A DNA stretch of 64,000 nucleotides, taken from contig CAXSZX010000011.1 in the NCBI GenBank assembly GCA_964242115.1, forward strand, positions 1 to 64,000, written 5' to 3'. A program made the translations under genes and the position numbers. The DNA comes from BOG-908 sp964242115 (GTDB taxonomy: Bacteria > Pseudomonadota > Alphaproteobacteria > Acetobacterales > Acetobacteraceae). Shown here piece by piece: positions 9,751 through 18,222 of this stretch. Each line of letters opens with the position of its first letter. Position 1 is the first letter of the stretch. The notes under the pieces are model-generated. The model was not told where the DNA came from, searched no databases, and saw only the letters and a program-made list of their open reading frames with translations.

Positions 9751-10407
9751 TTTGAGGGCGCTGTTGATTGTGCGTGCTCGAGAAACGGTGAGTCGCTGGC
9801 ACAAACCAGTCGTGTTCAGCGACCCCGATGTTTTCTGTTACAGGCGTTTTTCGCGGCGGAGGCTGTCGGTCTCTGCCGCCAGCGGACGCCCGCCATGTCC
9901 TGCGTGACCGCGCTGCTGTTAGCCGCTGTCCGAGATGATCTCCGGACCGTCTGCAAGAGAAGGTGACCACCATGGCACCAAGGACACCAAGAAGCGCTAG
10001 CGTGTCGCTGCCAGCTACCTTCACGCTGAACTTCCTGCTCCGCAGGATCAGGTTATGACGCGGTGTTCTATGATGTTGACGTCCGGGCACATGCCTTGCG
10101 AGATGTCGCACCGTTTTCGGCATGGTCTCAGATGATCACCACGACACCTGCACACAAAGAAGGCAGAAAACCGGGCAATCAGGTTCTGTCTGACGAGTAT
10201 CTTGGTGTCTCTGTGGTTGTCTTCCTCGGGAGCATCGGCGAAGGCTGATAGCGAGCGCACTCATTCTGCAGGCCGGCTGATTTCGACCGAGACCTGCATA
10301 GGATTCGAGACGACGAAGCCATGTGGTTTCGTAGCGGTCTGTCGGATCAGTCACCCACCGCTTTATACCAGCGTCCCAGGACCTTGACCCTTCGACGTCC
10401 GGCAAAG
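9751..10407. other. Gene-free stretch with a dispersed CAC-AAG motif pair
   Basis: No convincing gene on either strand. At about 9966-9998 it reads ACCACCATGGCACCAAGG and then ACACCAAGAAG. At about 10198-10225 the opposite strand reads AACCACAGAGACACCAAGA. The pair thus forms imperfect inverted ends of a roughly 260-base segment. The same motif recurs at 62690-62724. Confidence 0.5.
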
Positions 10408-10536
10408 AAAGCAAGGCCTGCTTTTCTGAAAAACAGCAAAAAAATTTTGTCTCTGCTGTCGCGTAAGTTTCTGCAGCGCGCGCCCCAGGAAACAAAAGTT
10501 TTTTGGTTCTTTTTTTCAAAAAAGAACCGCTTGCTT
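10408..10536. repeat. AB repeat, full copy, A>B
   Basis: The A hairpin here is GCCTGCTTTTCTG/AAAAACAGC, a variant base pair set. It is followed by TCTCTGCTGTCGCG, core, and a perfect B hairpin ending CGCTTGC. It lies about 190 bases upstream of the PAP2 phosphatase. Confidence 0.9.
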
Positions 10537-10728
10537 CGCCCTTCTTCAGTCAGATCTGGGGCACGAATGTCTCCCCCCCTGCAAAAGCCTTCGTCCTTCT
10601 CGAACACCGGGCCATGCTTCTGCCCGACGCGTCGGTCGCCGAGCCCACGACCGGATCGGTCCATCCTGGACAAGCTAGCCTTCTGGCCGCCACAACCGCC
10701 GGCACCGCGACCAGAGGAGACCGGCAGG

Positions 10729-11361
10729 ATGATCGTTCATGCAACTCGGGTGGATCGCACACGCGCGCTGGTCACGACGCTCGCCGGCCTTGCCTGCATC
10801 GCGCTGACCATCCTACTGCTGGACCGCCCCGTTTCCACGCTGATGCACACGCTGCACCGGCCGGTCTGGACCACCTGGCTCACCTACATCGCCGACGTGC
10901 CGAACACGGCTTCGGTTCTGTGGCTGGCCGGCGCCGGCATCGCCTGGCTGTGCGGCTGGCGGCCGGGTGGCGCCGGCCTCATCCTGATCGCCGTCTGCCT
11001 GGCGACGCTGGCGGCCACCGAGGCCAAGGACGTGCTGAAGCTGAGCTTCGGCCGCACCTGGCCGGAGACCTGGACCAACCACAACCCGTCCTGGATCACC
11101 GATCACGTTTTCGGCTTCTTCCCGTTCCACGGCGGCAACGGCTGGGGGTCGTTTCCGTCCGGTCACACCACGGCCATCACCGCGCCCTGCGCCGTGCTGT
11201 GGCGCACCGTGCCGCGCTTGCGGGCGCTTTGGGTGGTGCTGCCGTTGCTCGTGGTCGCCGGCCTGCTCGGCAGCGACTTCCACTACCTGGGTGACTGCAT
11301 CGCCGGTGCGTTGCTGGCCGTCGGAATCGCCAACGTGACGGTCGCCTGCGTGGCTCGGTAA
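10729..11361 (+). CDS. PAP2 family membrane phosphatase
   Basis: A 210-residue integral membrane protein with about five to six helices. The PAP2 active site is present: KLSFGRTWP, the PSGH motif in SFPSGHTTAIT, and SDFHYLGDCIAGALLA with the catalytic His and Asp. Such enzymes remove phosphate from phosphatidic acid, undecaprenyl diphosphate or related lipids at the periplasmic face. The ATG at 10729 is preceded by AGAGGAG. The frame is open upstream through the AB repeat, but without homology. The neighbour downstream is another PAP2-type gene of a different branch on the opposite strand. The lipid substrate cannot be deduced. Confidence 0.9.
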   Translation: MIVHATRVDRTRALVTTLAGLACIALTILLLDRPVSTLMHTLHRPVWTTWLTYIADVPNTASVLWLAGAGIAWLCGWRPGGAGLILIAVCLATLAATEAKDVLKLSFGRTWPETWTNHNPSWITDHVFGFFPFHGGNGWGSFPSGHTTAITAPCAVLWRTVPRLRALWVVLPLLVVAGLLGSDFHYLGDCIAGALLAVGIANVTVACVAR

Positions 11362-11538
11362 AAGATTCTTCTGTCGTTCAGGTGTGGAATTCCCTCGTTT
11401 CGTTGTGAAACCATCAAGTTAAGCACGAAGAAGTCGCTTGGAAAGGGCGACCGAGACGTTCAGGTGCTCATCGAAGCGTTGCGAAAGGTTCGATCAGCTC
11501 TGGCGTCCGTCAGCAACTGGTCGGTAAGTGAGTGCGGC

Positions 11539-12549
11539 TTAAGGCATAGCCGGCAGCGCCACCAACTGCCCGGATCTCTCCTGGAGGTTAGGCAGGTGTG
11601 CTTTCTCACGGCCGAGCAGGCTTACAAGGCGGAGTGCACACAAAGCGATTAGGGCGCCCGAAATTGTATCCACAAAATAGTGACCTCCTATCGCGGGTGT
11701 CGCGGCGATCTCGCACAGGTTTAAGACGGCAATCGGCCAGCGTATCCACGCCACGGACGAAAACGTCCACGTCAGAATGACACCGAGGCTGGCATGGAAG
11801 CTTGGAAACGACACCAGGCCGACACAAGAAGTTAGCAACAATGTATGGAAGGTGCCTGCACGTAGTTGTTCAATGATAGGAGCCTGCACGTAGCCGACCC
11901 TCAACTGTGTGCTCAGGTGTGGAAAGTCAGTAGGGTTGATGTGTCGGTATGTGATGAAGCCTTCAGCAGGCATTAAAGCTGCGATGACGATGCAGATGAC
12001 CGCCGAAAGTATGAGTGTCAGCATCACGCGGGACATTTTGGAGTACTGTCCCGCTACGCCGAGTATCATGAGCGCCACAAGCAACTGCGCCATGGGAGAG
12101 TAGTAGCTGAACGCAAGCAGACGCCTCATCAAGTCATGCGCATCTACCCAAGCCACATAGCCATGCCAATCCAGGTGCAGCAACTCATCGGCGTATGCGA
12201 ACGCACGGTCCTGGTACGGCATTATGGAGGCGGCGGCGATGTAGCTAAGGACGAGATAGATGATGAAAAACGCGATGAACTGGAAAACAACCTCAACGAA
12301 CACTGCGCATCGGTAAAAGCAGGTGGCTAGGAAGTCTTTCTGCAACCAGGCTTCGGCAGCAAAGGCGATTGCGTAAAGAACGCAGAAGCTGGTCATGTAG
12401 ATCATGGATTGAAGAGCCCCGGCTGCCGCGCCGAGCTCGAAAGAAATGTTTTGCTTCTGAAGACCCAGGACGTCGAAAGCAAGCCCTAACGCGAGGCTCG
12501 ACCAAACATAAAGGCGTAACCGCATCTGAGTTGAAACAAAAATGGCCAT
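11539..12549 (-). CDS. PAP2-like (PAP2_3 / Aur1-type) membrane protein of atypical composition
   Basis: A 336-residue polytopic membrane protein with about eight helices. The C-terminal part holds SFPSFHASLGVILTW (PSxH-type motif) and GGHYFVDTISGALIA (His-Asp motif), matching the PAP2_3 branch related to inositol-phosphotransferase-type enzymes. The N-terminal four helices have no recognised function. Base composition is markedly lower in GC than the neighbours, close to 50 %, and codons such as ATA, AGG and TTA are more frequent, so recent transfer is likely. It converges with the other PAP2 gene, and the flanking gaps are also AT-rich. It may act on a lipid-linked phosphate, but this is only inference. 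Confidence 0.78.
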   Translation of the reverse strand: MAIFVSTQMRLRLYVWSSLALGLAFDVLGLQKQNISFELGAAAGALQSMIYMTSFCVLYAIAFAAEAWLQKDFLATCFYRCAVFVEVVFQFIAFFIIYLVLSYIAAASIMPYQDRAFAYADELLHLDWHGYVAWVDAHDLMRRLLAFSYYSPMAQLLVALMILGVAGQYSKMSRVMLTLILSAVICIVIAALMPAEGFITYRHINPTDFPHLSTQLRVGYVQAPIIEQLRAGTFHTLLLTSCVGLVSFPSFHASLGVILTWTFSSVAWIRWPIAVLNLCEIAATPAIGGHYFVDTISGALIALCALRLVSLLGREKAHLPNLQERSGQLVALPAMP

Positions 12550-12861
12550 TTCGAACGCTCATGCCTGAACTCAGATAGGACATAAACCAAAACTGTTTGA
12601 TATTGCAACGTAAATTATGTATGGTCAAGCTGCAAGTCCATCAGTTGAGCAGCTGTGGTACTTTTCGGTTAGTTGCCACACGCTTACGGAACGGCTAGTA
12701 GTTGTCCGGGCACGTAGCCGTGTATGAGCGCTTTACACTGGCGTTTGAGGCGACGAGACGTTACCGAAATTCCATGCGCATGACAGCCCGCGGTAGCGGC
12801 CCAGCCGCCGCACTCCAATACAGATTATCAGAGGATAGATCCTCATGCTCTAATTCGGCGC
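12550..12861. other. Gene-free, AT-richer flank
   Basis: Between the start of the low-GC PAP2 gene and the end of the decarboxylase gene. No gene, hairpin or repeat copy is evident. Any promoter of the PAP2 gene must be in the first 150 bases. Confidence 0.5.
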
Positions 12862-13992
12862 TTAAATGTAATGCTCGCCCATCGGCAGAAACCCGTTGAA
12901 CCCCGTCGAAGCATAAGTCGTAACGTATGCCCCGGCAGCCAGTATCTCCACCCTATCCCCGCTTTTCAGCGCCAAAGGCATCTGATACGGCGTGCGTTCG
13001 TAGAGTATGTCCATGCTGTCGCAGGACGGCCCGGCGATGATTACCGGGCCGTGCTCGTCGCTGTCGTAGGGCGTGCGGAATTCGTAACGTGTGCTCTCGT
13101 CCTGCGTCTCTGCCAGGCCGCCGAACTTGCCGATGTCGAGGTAGACCCAGCGCGGCGCCTCGGTCTCCGAGCGCTCGCTGACCAGCACCACTTCGGTGCT
13201 CACCAGGCCGGCGTTGCCCACCATGCAGCGGCCGGGTTCGAGCAGGACGCTCGGCTGGTCGTCGCCGAAGTGAAAGCGCATCGCACGCTCGATACCGTGG
13301 GCGAACACGCCGATCGGGGGGATCTCCTCGTCGTAGCGGGTGGGGAAGCCGCCGCCCATGTTGATCATGCGCAGCTTGATGCCGGCCTGCAGCAGGTCGT
13401 CGAACAGCATGGCCACCTGGCCGATGGCCGCTTCGTGCGCTTCGGGGCGCACCTGCTGGCTGCCGACGTGGAAGGACAGGCCGTAGGGCACCAGGCCAAG
13501 GTCGCGCGCGCGCAACATCAGCGTGCGCGCCGCGTCCATGCCGGTGCCGAACTTGCGGGTGAGCGGGAACACCGAGCCTGCCGAGCCCACCGCCAGCCGG
13601 CAGTAAACCCGCGCGCCCGGCGCGTTGGCGGCGATCTTTTCCAGCTCGGCGGCGCAGTCGAAGACGAACAGGTCGATGCCGGCCTTCGCCGCGTCGCGGA
13701 TGGCGGTAGCCTTCTTGATGGTGTTGCCGAAGGAGATGCGCGCCGGCGTGGCACCGGCGGCAAGGCACATGCGGACTTCCTCCCAGCTCGCGGCGTCGAA
13801 GCTGCTGCCGAGGCGGTTCAGAAGTTCCAGCACGGGTGCGGCCGGGTTCGCCTTGACCGCGTAGTAGATCTGCGCGGTGGGGAAGGCGGCGCGCATTTCG
13901 GCGAAGTTGTCTGCCACGCGGTCCAGGTCCAGCACCAGGCAGGGTGTGGGCGGCTGTTCCGCCTGCAGGAAGCGCTCGATCTTCGGTGTCAT
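12862..13992 (-). CDS. Type III PLP-dependent decarboxylase, probably ornithine decarboxylase
   Basis: A 376-residue alanine-racemase-fold enzyme. The PLP lysine lies in YYAVKANPAAPVL, the glycine-rich phosphate loop in INMGGGFPTRY and EPGRCMVG, and the substrate-binding cysteine in GPSCDSMDILYER, which corresponds to the GPTCD motif of eukaryotic-type ornithine decarboxylases. The expected reaction is ornithine to putrescine in the cytosol; some bacterial members also take lysine. The ATG at 13992 gives a family-typical N-terminus (MTPKIERFLQ). It is divergent from the YihY gene, with an AB repeat between. Transcription is probably monocistronic. Confidence 0.92.
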   Translation of the reverse strand: MTPKIERFLQAEQPPTPCLVLDLDRVADNFAEMRAAFPTAQIYYAVKANPAAPVLELLNRLGSSFDAASWEEVRMCLAAGATPARISFGNTIKKATAIRDAAKAGIDLFVFDCAAELEKIAANAPGARVYCRLAVGSAGSVFPLTRKFGTGMDAARTLMLRARDLGLVPYGLSFHVGSQQVRPEAHEAAIGQVAMLFDDLLQAGIKLRMINMGGGFPTRYDEEIPPIGVFAHGIERAMRFHFGDDQPSVLLEPGRCMVGNAGLVSTEVVLVSERSETEAPRWVYLDIGKFGGLAETQDESTRYEFRTPYDSDEHGPVIIAGPSCDSMDILYERTPYQMPLALKSGDRVEILAAGAYVTTYASTGFNGFLPMGEHYI

Positions 13993-14079
13993 CGGGTTCG
14001 GGCGCCTTCGTCCTCGCGTGGGCGCCTGATTAGGGGCGGTATCTGCACGGTGCAACGCCCGGTTGCCCCTCGTGGGCAG

Positions 14080-14226
14080 AAGCAAGGCCTTCTTTTTCGA
14101 GAAAAGAAGCAAAAAGCTTTCGCGCAGGCTGTCGCGGACGGCTGAACGACATGCTTCACCAAGGCACACCCGAGGGAAGCAAAATTCTCATGGTTCTTTT
14201 TTCAAAAAGAACCGCTTGCCTTGCCT
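14080..14226. repeat. AB repeat, full copy, A>B, in a divergent gap
   Basis: A hairpin with CTTCTTTTTCGAGAAAAGAAG, box GGCTGTCGCGGACGGCTGA, an extended core, and a partly changed B arm (AAATTCTCATGGTTC) ending AAGAACCGCTTGCC. It separates two divergent genes, the decarboxylase and YihY. Confidence 0.9.
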
Positions 14227-14292
14227 TCCCCGCTACGACAGCAACCGTGCTATTCGGCCCTACGTTACGCCGATGGTGTTAAGGGAACCTTG

Positions 14293-15315
14293 ATGGGCCA
14301 GGATGCCGCGACCGCCCCCACGCTGCGGCCCAGGGGCGACATGATCGACGCCGAGACCATCGCGCGCGTACCGGACGCGATACGCCTCGGCCGCCTCGCC
14401 CACCACCCGCTGGCCATCCCCTGGGCCGGCTGGCGCCGCGTCATCGCGCGCACCGCCCGCGAGGTGATCACCGACCGCATCTCGCTGTGCGCCGCCGGCT
14501 GCGCGTTCTACGCCACGCTGGCGCTGTTCCCGGCCATATCCATGCTGGTCTCGATCTACGGCTTGGCGTTCGACCCGGCGACGGTTGGCCCGCAGATGGC
14601 GGTGCTGCGCGACCTGCTGCCGCCCAGCGCCTACCAGCTGATCGCCGACAGGGTGCAACTGCTGGTCAGCAAGCCGGCCGGCACGCTCACCTTCAGCCTG
14701 ATGGTCAGCATCGCCATCGCGCTGTGGTCGTCGGCCACCGGCACCAAATCCATCCTCGGGGCGCTGAACCTCGCCTACGAGGAGCGTGAGCAGCGCAGCT
14801 TCGTCCGCTTCCAGCTCACCGCGCTGGGCATGACGCTGGGCGCCATCCTGGCCGCGGTGATCGGGCTGGCCAGTCTGGTGCTGCTGCCGGTGCTGGTGGG
14901 CTTCTTCGGCATCTCCGCCTACGGCGCGTTGATCGCCCGGGTAGTGAGCTTGTTCGCGCTGGTGCTGTTCGTGCTGCTGGCGCTCTCGCTGCTTTACCGC
15001 TTCGGGCCGTCGCGCAGGGCGGCGTCCTGGCATTGGGTGACGCCCGGCTCAGCGGTGGCGACCGTGTTGTGGCTGCTGGTCTCGGCGCTGTTCAGCTACT
15101 ACGTGCAGCACCTGGCAAGCTACGACGCCACCTACGGGCCGCTGGGGGCCGTGGTGGGCGTGATGATGTGGTTCTACGTCAGCGCGCTGGCGGTGCTGGT
15201 GGGCGCCGAGCTGAACGCCGAGCTGGAGTTGCAGACGGTGCGCGACAGCACCGCCGGCGCGGAGAAGCCTATCGGCGCGCGCGGTGCGTACGTGGCGGAC
15301 CACGTCGCGCGCTGA
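14293..15315 (+). CDS. YihY/BrkB (UPF0761) family membrane protein
   Basis: A 340-residue inner-membrane protein with about six helices. The family hallmarks are ITDRISLCAAGCAFYATLALFP at residues 60-80, the Gly/Pro motif WHWVTPGSAVATVLWL, and YDATYGPLGAVVGVMMWFYV near the end. Members were once called ribonuclease BN or BrkB; their real function is unknown, possibly a transporter or envelope factor. The ATG at 14293 was chosen; a second ATG at 14341 is possible. The 3' end overlaps the convergent rlpA gene by 47 bases. Confidence 0.88.
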   Translation: MGQDAATAPTLRPRGDMIDAETIARVPDAIRLGRLAHHPLAIPWAGWRRVIARTAREVITDRISLCAAGCAFYATLALFPAISMLVSIYGLAFDPATVGPQMAVLRDLLPPSAYQLIADRVQLLVSKPAGTLTFSLMVSIAIALWSSATGTKSILGALNLAYEEREQRSFVRFQLTALGMTLGAILAAVIGLASLVLLPVLVGFFGISAYGALIARVVSLFALVLFVLLALSLLYRFGPSRRAASWHWVTPGSAVATVLWLLVSALFSYYVQHLASYDATYGPLGAVVGVMMWFYVSALAVLVGAELNAELELQTVRDSTAGAEKPIGARGAYVADHVAR

Positions 15316-15784
15316 ACGCGCGCGCGACGCGCGGCTTGGTCGTGGCGACGTCAGGCGCCTCGGCCAGTTCTTCGGCCTCTTCCGGGCTCGCCTGGGCCAG
15401 CGTCACGTCGGCCACGCCCTGGCTGACGATGCCCAGCCGGTTGGCGGCGGCGCGTGAGAGGTCGATGCAGCGCACGCCGTGCGGCGGCTCGCGGTCGTTG
15501 ACACGCACGATGATGGACCGACCGGACCGCTGCAGCGTCACCCGCACGTAGGAGCCGAGCGGCAGGCTGGAGTGGGCGGCAGTCATCTTGTTGCTGTCGA
15601 ACGCCTCGCCGCTCGTGGTACGCATGCCTTCGTGGCGCGGGCCGTACCAGCTCGCCTCGCCGCTCTCGCTCCAGGAGGAGGCCGCGTCACCCGCGCCCGG
15701 CTGCTCCGCTCTGGCCGATCCGCCACCCACGACAGGCGCCATCAGCAGGATGGCGGTCAGCAGGTGCAAGGCGGATGCGCGCAT
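15269..15784 (-). CDS. rlpA: Septal-ring lytic transglycosylase RlpA-like lipid-free protein
   Basis: A 171-residue secreted protein with a Sec signal peptide (MRASALHLLTAILLMAP, cleavage near ARA). The double-psi beta-barrel domain follows: GEASWYGPRHEGMRTTSG, KMTAAHSSLPLGSYVRVT, SIIVRVNDREPP and IDLSRAAANRLGI. RlpA cuts naked glycan strands in peptidoglycan and acts at division. No lipobox is seen and there is no SPOR domain, so this is a short form. A good ribosome site (AGGAG) precedes the ATG at 15784. The last 40 residues are a charged tail beyond the fold, partly coded within the overlap with the YihY gene. Confidence 0.9.
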   Translation of the reverse strand: MRASALHLLTAILLMAPVVGGGSARAEQPGAGDAASSWSESGEASWYGPRHEGMRTTSGEAFDSNKMTAAHSSLPLGSYVRVTLQRSGRSIIVRVNDREPPHGVRCIDLSRAAANRLGIVSQGVADVTLAQASPEEAEELAEAPDVATTKPRVARAFSARRGPPRTHRARR

Positions 15785-16211
15785 GAAGTCTCCTGCTTCG
15801 ACGAGTTCCCAAACCATGTTCGAGACGCGCATCTGTGATGTTGGTGGCTCATTGAGACTACACAGCGGCAGGTTGGCAAGCAGAAAATGACTTGTCCACC
15901 GGCCAGCGTGTATTTGCAACCGCAGCTTGCAGGCGTTTTGCCACATTAGAGGCCGGCTGGACTGGGTATGCTGGGGTGTCACCTATGCAACGATATTTTT
16001 ATGCTTTCTATACGTTGGATTATACGTGGAGACCTTGCGGCGTGCCTGCCACAACACTGTGGCCGATAGGGACCAGACAGGGTTTGTTCCAAGCTTTGCT
16101 GCAGCGCACGAGAGTGGCTTCGCCACCCGTATCGAAACCACACAGAAACGTGATTTTCTCAGGCGGGCCGGGCGTTTGTGGTCGGAGGGCCTGGCTGCAC
16201 GGCGGTCGGGG
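15785..16211. other. Gene-free upstream region of rlpA
   Basis: No gene is supported. The part at 15990-16040 is AT-richer than its surroundings. It must hold the rlpA promoter, but I see no clear -35/-10 pair. No AB repeat copy lies here, which is unusual for this window. Confidence 0.45.
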
Positions 16212-17477
16212 TCAGACCGTGGCCGGCTTGGGCGCTGCCTGGGCAGCGTTGTGGCGTAGCTGCAACAGCAATAGCAGCGCCGGCAGGCTTCCCAGCACGG
16301 TGGCTGCGTAAAAAATCCGGAAACCGAGCGCCTCCGCAGCGTAGCCGGCAGTCGCCCCCAACGTGTGGAACGCGAGTGCCGCCAGCGCGGAGAGCAGCGC
16401 GTACTGGGTGGCCGTGTACGACCTGGAGCATAGTGCCGAGATGTAGGTGAGGAACGCCGTGTCAGCCGCGGCACCGGCCAGGTTTTCCAGCAGGATCTTC
16501 ACCGTCAGCGCCGATTCGGCGGGTCCGGTAGACAGCAGCATGAGGTAGAGGCCCAGCGAGGCGGCCTGCGCGAGGCCGGCCATAAGCAGCGCCCGCAAGG
16601 TGCCGAACTTGAGCACCAGCCAGGCGCCCACCACCGCGCCGGCCAGCGTGCCCGCCCAGCCGTAGAGGTTGGCCGCCCCGATCTGCGCCGGCGTGAATCC
16701 TACGCCGTAGCGGTAGAACGCGGCCGCCGTGCCGTCGGCGAACACCTTGCCCAGGCGGAACAGGATGACGAAGGCGAGCACGCTGGCGGCCCCCGGCCGG
16801 ACGAGGAAGTCGCGCAGCGGGGCGAGGAACGCCGCCTCCACGCCGGCGCGCCAGCCCGGCAGCCGGGCCGGTGCGGGCGCGGCGTAGGGGCTGGGTGCGG
16901 CGGCGGTGACCAGCAGCCCGGCCGCTAGAAGCCCCGTCATCACCAGCAGCGCACCGTGCCAGCCGAGCCCGCGCGCCAGGAACGGCACGCCGGAGGTGGC
17001 CGTCAACATCGCACCGCGGTAGCCCCAGACGTAGGTGGCCAGCGCGCTACCCTGCAGGGGCTCGGGGAAGGTCTCGATGCGCCAGGCGTCGATCAGGATG
17101 TCCTGGCTGGCGGAGAGGAATGCCAGGGCGAGGCCGGCGAGCACGGTGGCGGCCGGGTTGCCGCCGGGGTCGCTCAGCGCCAGGGCGGCCGCGGCACAGG
17201 CGAGCATCGGCTGGACCACCAGCAGCCAGCCGCGGCGGCGGCCCAAGGCGGCCAGCCGGCCTGGGGGGAGACGATCGAACCAGCCGGACCAGACGAATTT
17301 CAGCGTGTAGGGCAGGCCGAGCGCCGAGGTCATGCCGATGGCGTGGACCGAGATGCCGTAAGTTGTGAACCACAGTTGCAGGGTGAAGGCGGTCAGCGAG
17401 AGGGGCAGGCCGCTGAGGAAGCCGTATGCGCCCATCAGCCAGAGGAGACGGGTAGGACGGGGCGAATCGGGCGGCAT
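16212..17477 (-). CDS. ampG: AmpG-like muropeptide permease (MFS)
   Basis: A 421-residue twelve-helix major facilitator protein. The AmpG signature LGLPYTLKFVWSGWFDRLP follows helix 2, and SASQDILIDAWRIETFPE is the helix-4 motif that marks this family. AmpG imports GlcNAc-anhydromuropeptides released during wall turnover for recycling, and can influence beta-lactamase induction. The ATG at 17477 was preferred over a TTG at 17486 that lies in the repeat. The next gene, rlpA, is about 430 bases away in the same direction and also acts on peptidoglycan. The start side is divergent from the DUF4864 gene. Confidence 0.88.
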   Translation of the reverse strand: MPPDSPRPTRLLWLMGAYGFLSGLPLSLTAFTLQLWFTTYGISVHAIGMTSALGLPYTLKFVWSGWFDRLPPGRLAALGRRRGWLLVVQPMLACAAAALALSDPGGNPAATVLAGLALAFLSASQDILIDAWRIETFPEPLQGSALATYVWGYRGAMLTATSGVPFLARGLGWHGALLVMTGLLAAGLLVTAAAPSPYAAPAPARLPGWRAGVEAAFLAPLRDFLVRPGAASVLAFVILFRLGKVFADGTAAAFYRYGVGFTPAQIGAANLYGWAGTLAGAVVGAWLVLKFGTLRALLMAGLAQAASLGLYLMLLSTGPAESALTVKILLENLAGAAADTAFLTYISALCSRSYTATQYALLSALAALAFHTLGATAGYAAEALGFRIFYAATVLGSLPALLLLLQLRHNAAQAAPKPATV

Positions 17478-17480
17478 TGG

Positions 17481-17616
17481 AGGCAAGCAAGCCTTCTTTT
17501 TTGCAAAAAAGAAGCAAAAACGTTTGCTCCCTGTCGGATGGCGCAGGGCCAGCGCGCGACAGCGGAGTCAAAAGTTTCTTGGTTCTTTTTTTTCAAGAAA
17601 GAACTGCTTTCTTGCT
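17481..17616. repeat. AB repeat, full copy, hybrid core, in a divergent gap
   Basis: Left hairpin is A-type (GCCTTCTTTTTTGC/AAAAAAGAAGC), right hairpin B-type (GGTTC). The core reads CCCTGTCGGA then GCGCGACAGCGG, so the box appears in reverse relative to the ends. It separates divergent ampG and the DUF4864 gene. Confidence 0.88.
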
Positions 17617-17641
17617 TTAATCTTTGCCCGTCGAGGTCTCC

Positions 17642-18046
17642 ATGCGCACCGCCCTCCTAATTCTTCTTGTTTGCACCCCTGCCTTCGCGCAGACCCCGGC
17701 CGACTCCGCCCAGATCCAGCACGTCATCACCGCGCAGATCGACGCCTTTCGCCGCGACGATGGCCAGGCCGCCTTCGCCTTCGCAGCTCCCGGCATCCAG
17801 AGCCAGTTCGGCGACAGCGAGCATTTTATCGCCGCCGTACGCCAGGCCTACCAGCCGGTGTATCGCCCGCGCTCGTTCAGCTTCGGCACGCTGGCCACCC
17901 GGGACGGCACGACCACTCAGCGGGTGGAGGTGATCGGCCCGGACGGGCGCGGTGCGACGGCGCTCTACAGCATGGAGCACGAGACGGACGGGACGTGGCG
18001 CATCTCGGGGTGCGAGCTGCTGAAGAGCGCGCTGCAGGAGACGTGA
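17642..18046 (+). CDS. DUF4864-domain secreted protein
   Basis: A 134-residue protein with a short signal peptide (MRTALLILLVCTPAFAQ). The mature part QIQHVITAQIDAFRRDDGQ, AFAFAAPGIQSQFGDSEHF and VRQAYQPVYRPRSF is characteristic of the DUF4864 family, an NTF2-like alpha+beta fold of unknown function, ending in TWRISGCELLKS. It is probably periplasmic. The ATG at 17642 is preceded by GAGGT. Nothing in the neighbourhood points to a specific pathway. The family call is firm; function is unknown. Confidence 0.82.
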   Translation: MRTALLILLVCTPAFAQTPADSAQIQHVITAQIDAFRRDDGQAAFAFAAPGIQSQFGDSEHFIAAVRQAYQPVYRPRSFSFGTLATRDGTTTQRVEVIGPDGRGATALYSMEHETDGTWRISGCELLKSALQET

Positions 18047-18185
18047 AAGGAAAGGCAAGGCCTGCTTTTCTGAAGCAAAGAAGCAAAAGACTTTTATCCC
18101 TGCTGTCGCGAAGGTTCTGCAGCGAGCGCCCTGGGGAATGAAAGTTTTTGGTGCTTTTTTTCTGAAAAGAACTGCTTGCCTTGCT
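18047..18185. repeat. AB repeat, full copy, A>B
   Basis: A hairpin GCCTGCTTTTCTG/AAGCAAAGAAGC slightly broken, box CCCTGCTGTCGCG, core, then a B arm with GGTGCTTTTTTTCTGAAAAGAAC. It lies between two co-directional genes. Confidence 0.87.
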
Positions 18186-18222
18186 GCAATGGTGCATACG
18201 TTTCGGTGTCCGGAGGTGCAGC

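Noticed and set aside
10048..10260. Short minus-strand frame in the gap after typA
   Set aside because: No codon bias, no domain, and it overlaps the dispersed CAC-AAG motif.
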